6,110 bases of DNA, taken from positions 1-6,110 of the forward strand of contig JBFKQZ010000192.1 of the NCBI GenBank assembly GCA_041627475.1, given 5' to 3'. Position numbers and translations under genes: made by a program. Source of the stretch: JBFGFG01 sp041627475 (GTDB taxonomy: Bacteria > Actinomycetota > Nitriliruptoria > Nitriliruptorales > Nitriliruptoraceae). How positions within the stretch are numbered: position 1 is the first letter of the stretch; each line of letters starts with the position of its first letter. The notes under the pieces are model-generated. The model was not told where the DNA came from and ran no database searches. It saw nothing but the letters and a program-made list of their open reading frames with translations. This document shows, one piece after another, positions 4,772 through 6,110 of the stretch.

Positions 4772-6110
4772 GTGGCCACCACCTCGGACATCGACTACGG
4801 CGTGCTGGCGCGTCAGGTCGTGACGTGGATCCGCCAGAACCTGCCGCGCGCGCTCCTCATGAGCGCGATCAGCTTCGCGGCCGGCTGGCTGTTCAACGTC
4901 GGGATGATGGCGTTCCGGTACCAGGGCTTCGCCACCTCGGGCAGCGGTGGGCTCGCCACCGGTCAGGGAACGATGGTCGGCGGGACGCTGTTCTGGGCGG
5001 CTGCATCGACCCTCGGCTTCTCGCTCTTCGCCTATGGCCGCAAGGTCGGCTTCGGCCGGCTGCGGGCCGAGATCCTGTCGGCGCCGGGCATCCTGCGCGA
5101 GTCCTTCGCCGGCGACGACCGCCAGCGGGTCTGGGCGACGCTGCTCTGGGGAGCTGCCGTCAGCGTGATCGCGGCGATCGTCATCGGGCCGGCGGCCGCG
5201 GGCGTGGTCGGGGTGGGGCTCGCCCTCGTTGCCGGGTCCCCGATGGCCCGGATCGTGACCGGCGTCGTCCGGCGCCTCTGGATGGGCATCCTCGCCCGCT
5301 TCGCGCCTGGCGCAGGAGCACCGGTCGGCGGTATCGGCGGGTCGGTCGCCACCACGCTCGGCACGGCCGCCGGCATGCTGGTCGCGTCGCGGTTCGGAGG
5401 GACCACGTCCAAGGTCGTGCTCGGCGCCATCTGCGCTGGCGTCGCCTACTACCTGGTGAGCCAGCAGGACGGGCCTGCTGGGGCCACCTCGATCCTGTTC
5501 GCGTTCGTTGCCGGGCTCGCGATCGCCGAGGTCTTCGACGCCGGGTCCGCGTTCGCCGACGATGGCGGCTGGGCCGAGTGCGGTGAGTGCAGCGTCACTG
5601 ACTGGCTCCGTTCGCGGGGAGCGGGCGAGGTGCTCGTTCGAGCAGGTGCCGGTGCGTCCGCCGCAGGTGTCGGCGCGCCCGTCGGTACGGCGATCGGCGA
5701 GATCCTCGCCGGCGGCGGCACGGGTGAGGGTCCGGGCGGGCCGGGAGGCGAGCCCGAACGTCCGGACCGACCCGACACGCCCCCGGGCGACGGGATCGAC
5801 GCGGAGCCGGAGTTCGCGGGCACGGTCTCCGACACCGTCCTGCTGGAAGGCGCGCAGGCCAACGAGGTCATCGGACTGCAGGTCGGCGACACGTTCGTCG
5901 ACGCGGACGGCAACGTCGTCCGCATCACCGGCTTCGGCCCGGCCGTCACCGACGCCGACGGGAACACGGTCCTGTCCGTCGACGTGGAGCGGCCCCTCCC
6001 ACCGCCCGAGCCCGCGACGCCCGACCTCCCGCCTCCGCCGCCCGGCCACGAGGGCCCGTGGCCGCCCCCGGATGCCACCGAGCCCGGTGCCGACGTCGAC
6101 ACGATCGGCG
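4772..6110 (+). CDS. Polytopic membrane protein with CxxC and Pro/Gly-rich C-terminal region, 3'-truncated
   Basis: This frame stays open from GTG 4772 to the window edge (446 complete codons, no stop), so the C-terminus is missing. I do not recognise a family. The N-terminal part (about 26-255) is a membrane domain, with spans at about 26-47, 69-88, a long stretch at 120-155 that could hold two, and weaker ones at 191-206, 215-229 and 239-255. Gly/Ala-rich segments dominate. Next come WAECGECS with a C270/C273 CxxC pair, a Gly/Ala-rich stretch (291-314), and a Gly/Pro/acidic linker (about 315-347). A small, probably folded segment follows (about 348-406) with LQVGDTFVDADGN and VTDADGNTVLSVDV, containing DADGN at 377-381 and 394-398. 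The last visible part (407-434) is proline-rich. Codon use matches the neighbouring genes. The layout suggests a membrane anchor carrying a modular hydrophilic region, but its side of the membrane and its role are unknown. Confidence 0.8.
   Translation, partial: MATTSDIDYGVLARQVVTWIRQNLPRALLMSAISFAAGWLFNVGMMAFRYQGFATSGSGGLATGQGTMVGGTLFWAAASTLGFSLFAYGRKVGFGRLRAEILSAPGILRESFAGDDRQRVWATLLWGAAVSVIAAIVIGPAAAGVVGVGLALVAGSPMARIVTGVVRRLWMGILARFAPGAGAPVGGIGGSVATTLGTAAGMLVASRFGGTTSKVVLGAICAGVAYYLVSQQDGPAGATSILFAFVAGLAIAEVFDAGSAFADDGGWAECGECSVTDWLRSRGAGEVLVRAGAGASAAGVGAPVGTAIGEILAGGGTGEGPGGPGGEPERPDRPDTPPGDGIDAEPEFAGTVSDTVLLEGAQANEVIGLQVGDTFVDADGNVVRITGFGPAVTDADGNTVLSVDVERPLPPPEPATPDLPPPPPGHEGPWPPPDATEPGADVDTIG

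Noticed and set aside
4726..5586. + strand frame of 286 codons overlapping the start of the last gene
   Set aside because: It is an R/G-rich frame shifted relative to the real coding frame, which begins at 4772 and continues past its end without a stop.
4769..6049. Long open frame on the - strand (426 codons) at the right end
   Set aside because: The + strand frame from 4772 has a ribosome site, plausible membrane spans and codon use like its neighbours. The antisense product is a G/R/D-rich shadow.

Overview
The window is very GC-rich, with G or C at most third codon positions. All coding lies on the + strand. It most resembles a chromosomal segment of a high-GC actinobacterium. The rimO-pgsA-cinA order, the exclusive use of GTG starts and the TAGGNT promoter-like boxes fit that. 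The class cannot be settled from the sequence; a deep-branching lineage such as Nitriliruptoria is only a guess. There are no RNA genes, mobile elements, CRISPR arrays or clear intrinsic terminators.

Layout. 2-976 is the 3' part of rimO (uS12 methylthiotransferase), whose start is off the window. It overlaps pgsA (973-1644, phosphatidylglycerophosphate synthase) by four bases. cinA (1653-2921) follows after eight bases. These three look like one transcription unit. A 40-base gap carries a TAGGGT box exactly where a leaderless -10 element would sit. It precedes a 76-residue single-span membrane protein (2962-3192), which overlaps thpR (3189-3740, 2',3'-cyclic RNA phosphodiesterase) by four bases. 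One base later begins a 326-residue protein (3742-4722) with seven predicted membrane spans and an extracytoplasmic C-terminal domain that looks like a cupredoxin without its copper ligands. A 49-base gap with a second promoter-like pair leads to a long frame (4772 to the window end, at least 446 residues, no stop reached). That frame encodes a polytopic membrane protein with a CxxC pair, a Gly/Pro linker, two DADGN motifs and a proline-rich tail.

How the genes fit together. rimO, pgsA and cinA are housekeeping genes whose linkage, often near recA, is known in several phyla. cinA followed closely by thpR recalls the cinA-ligT-recA operon of Deinococcus, here with a small membrane-protein gene between them. 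The last three unassigned genes all encode membrane proteins, suggesting the region shifts from RNA/cofactor/lipid housekeeping to envelope functions. I see no convincing new system. The best candidates for follow-up are the degenerate cupredoxin membrane protein and the truncated multidomain membrane protein at the right edge.
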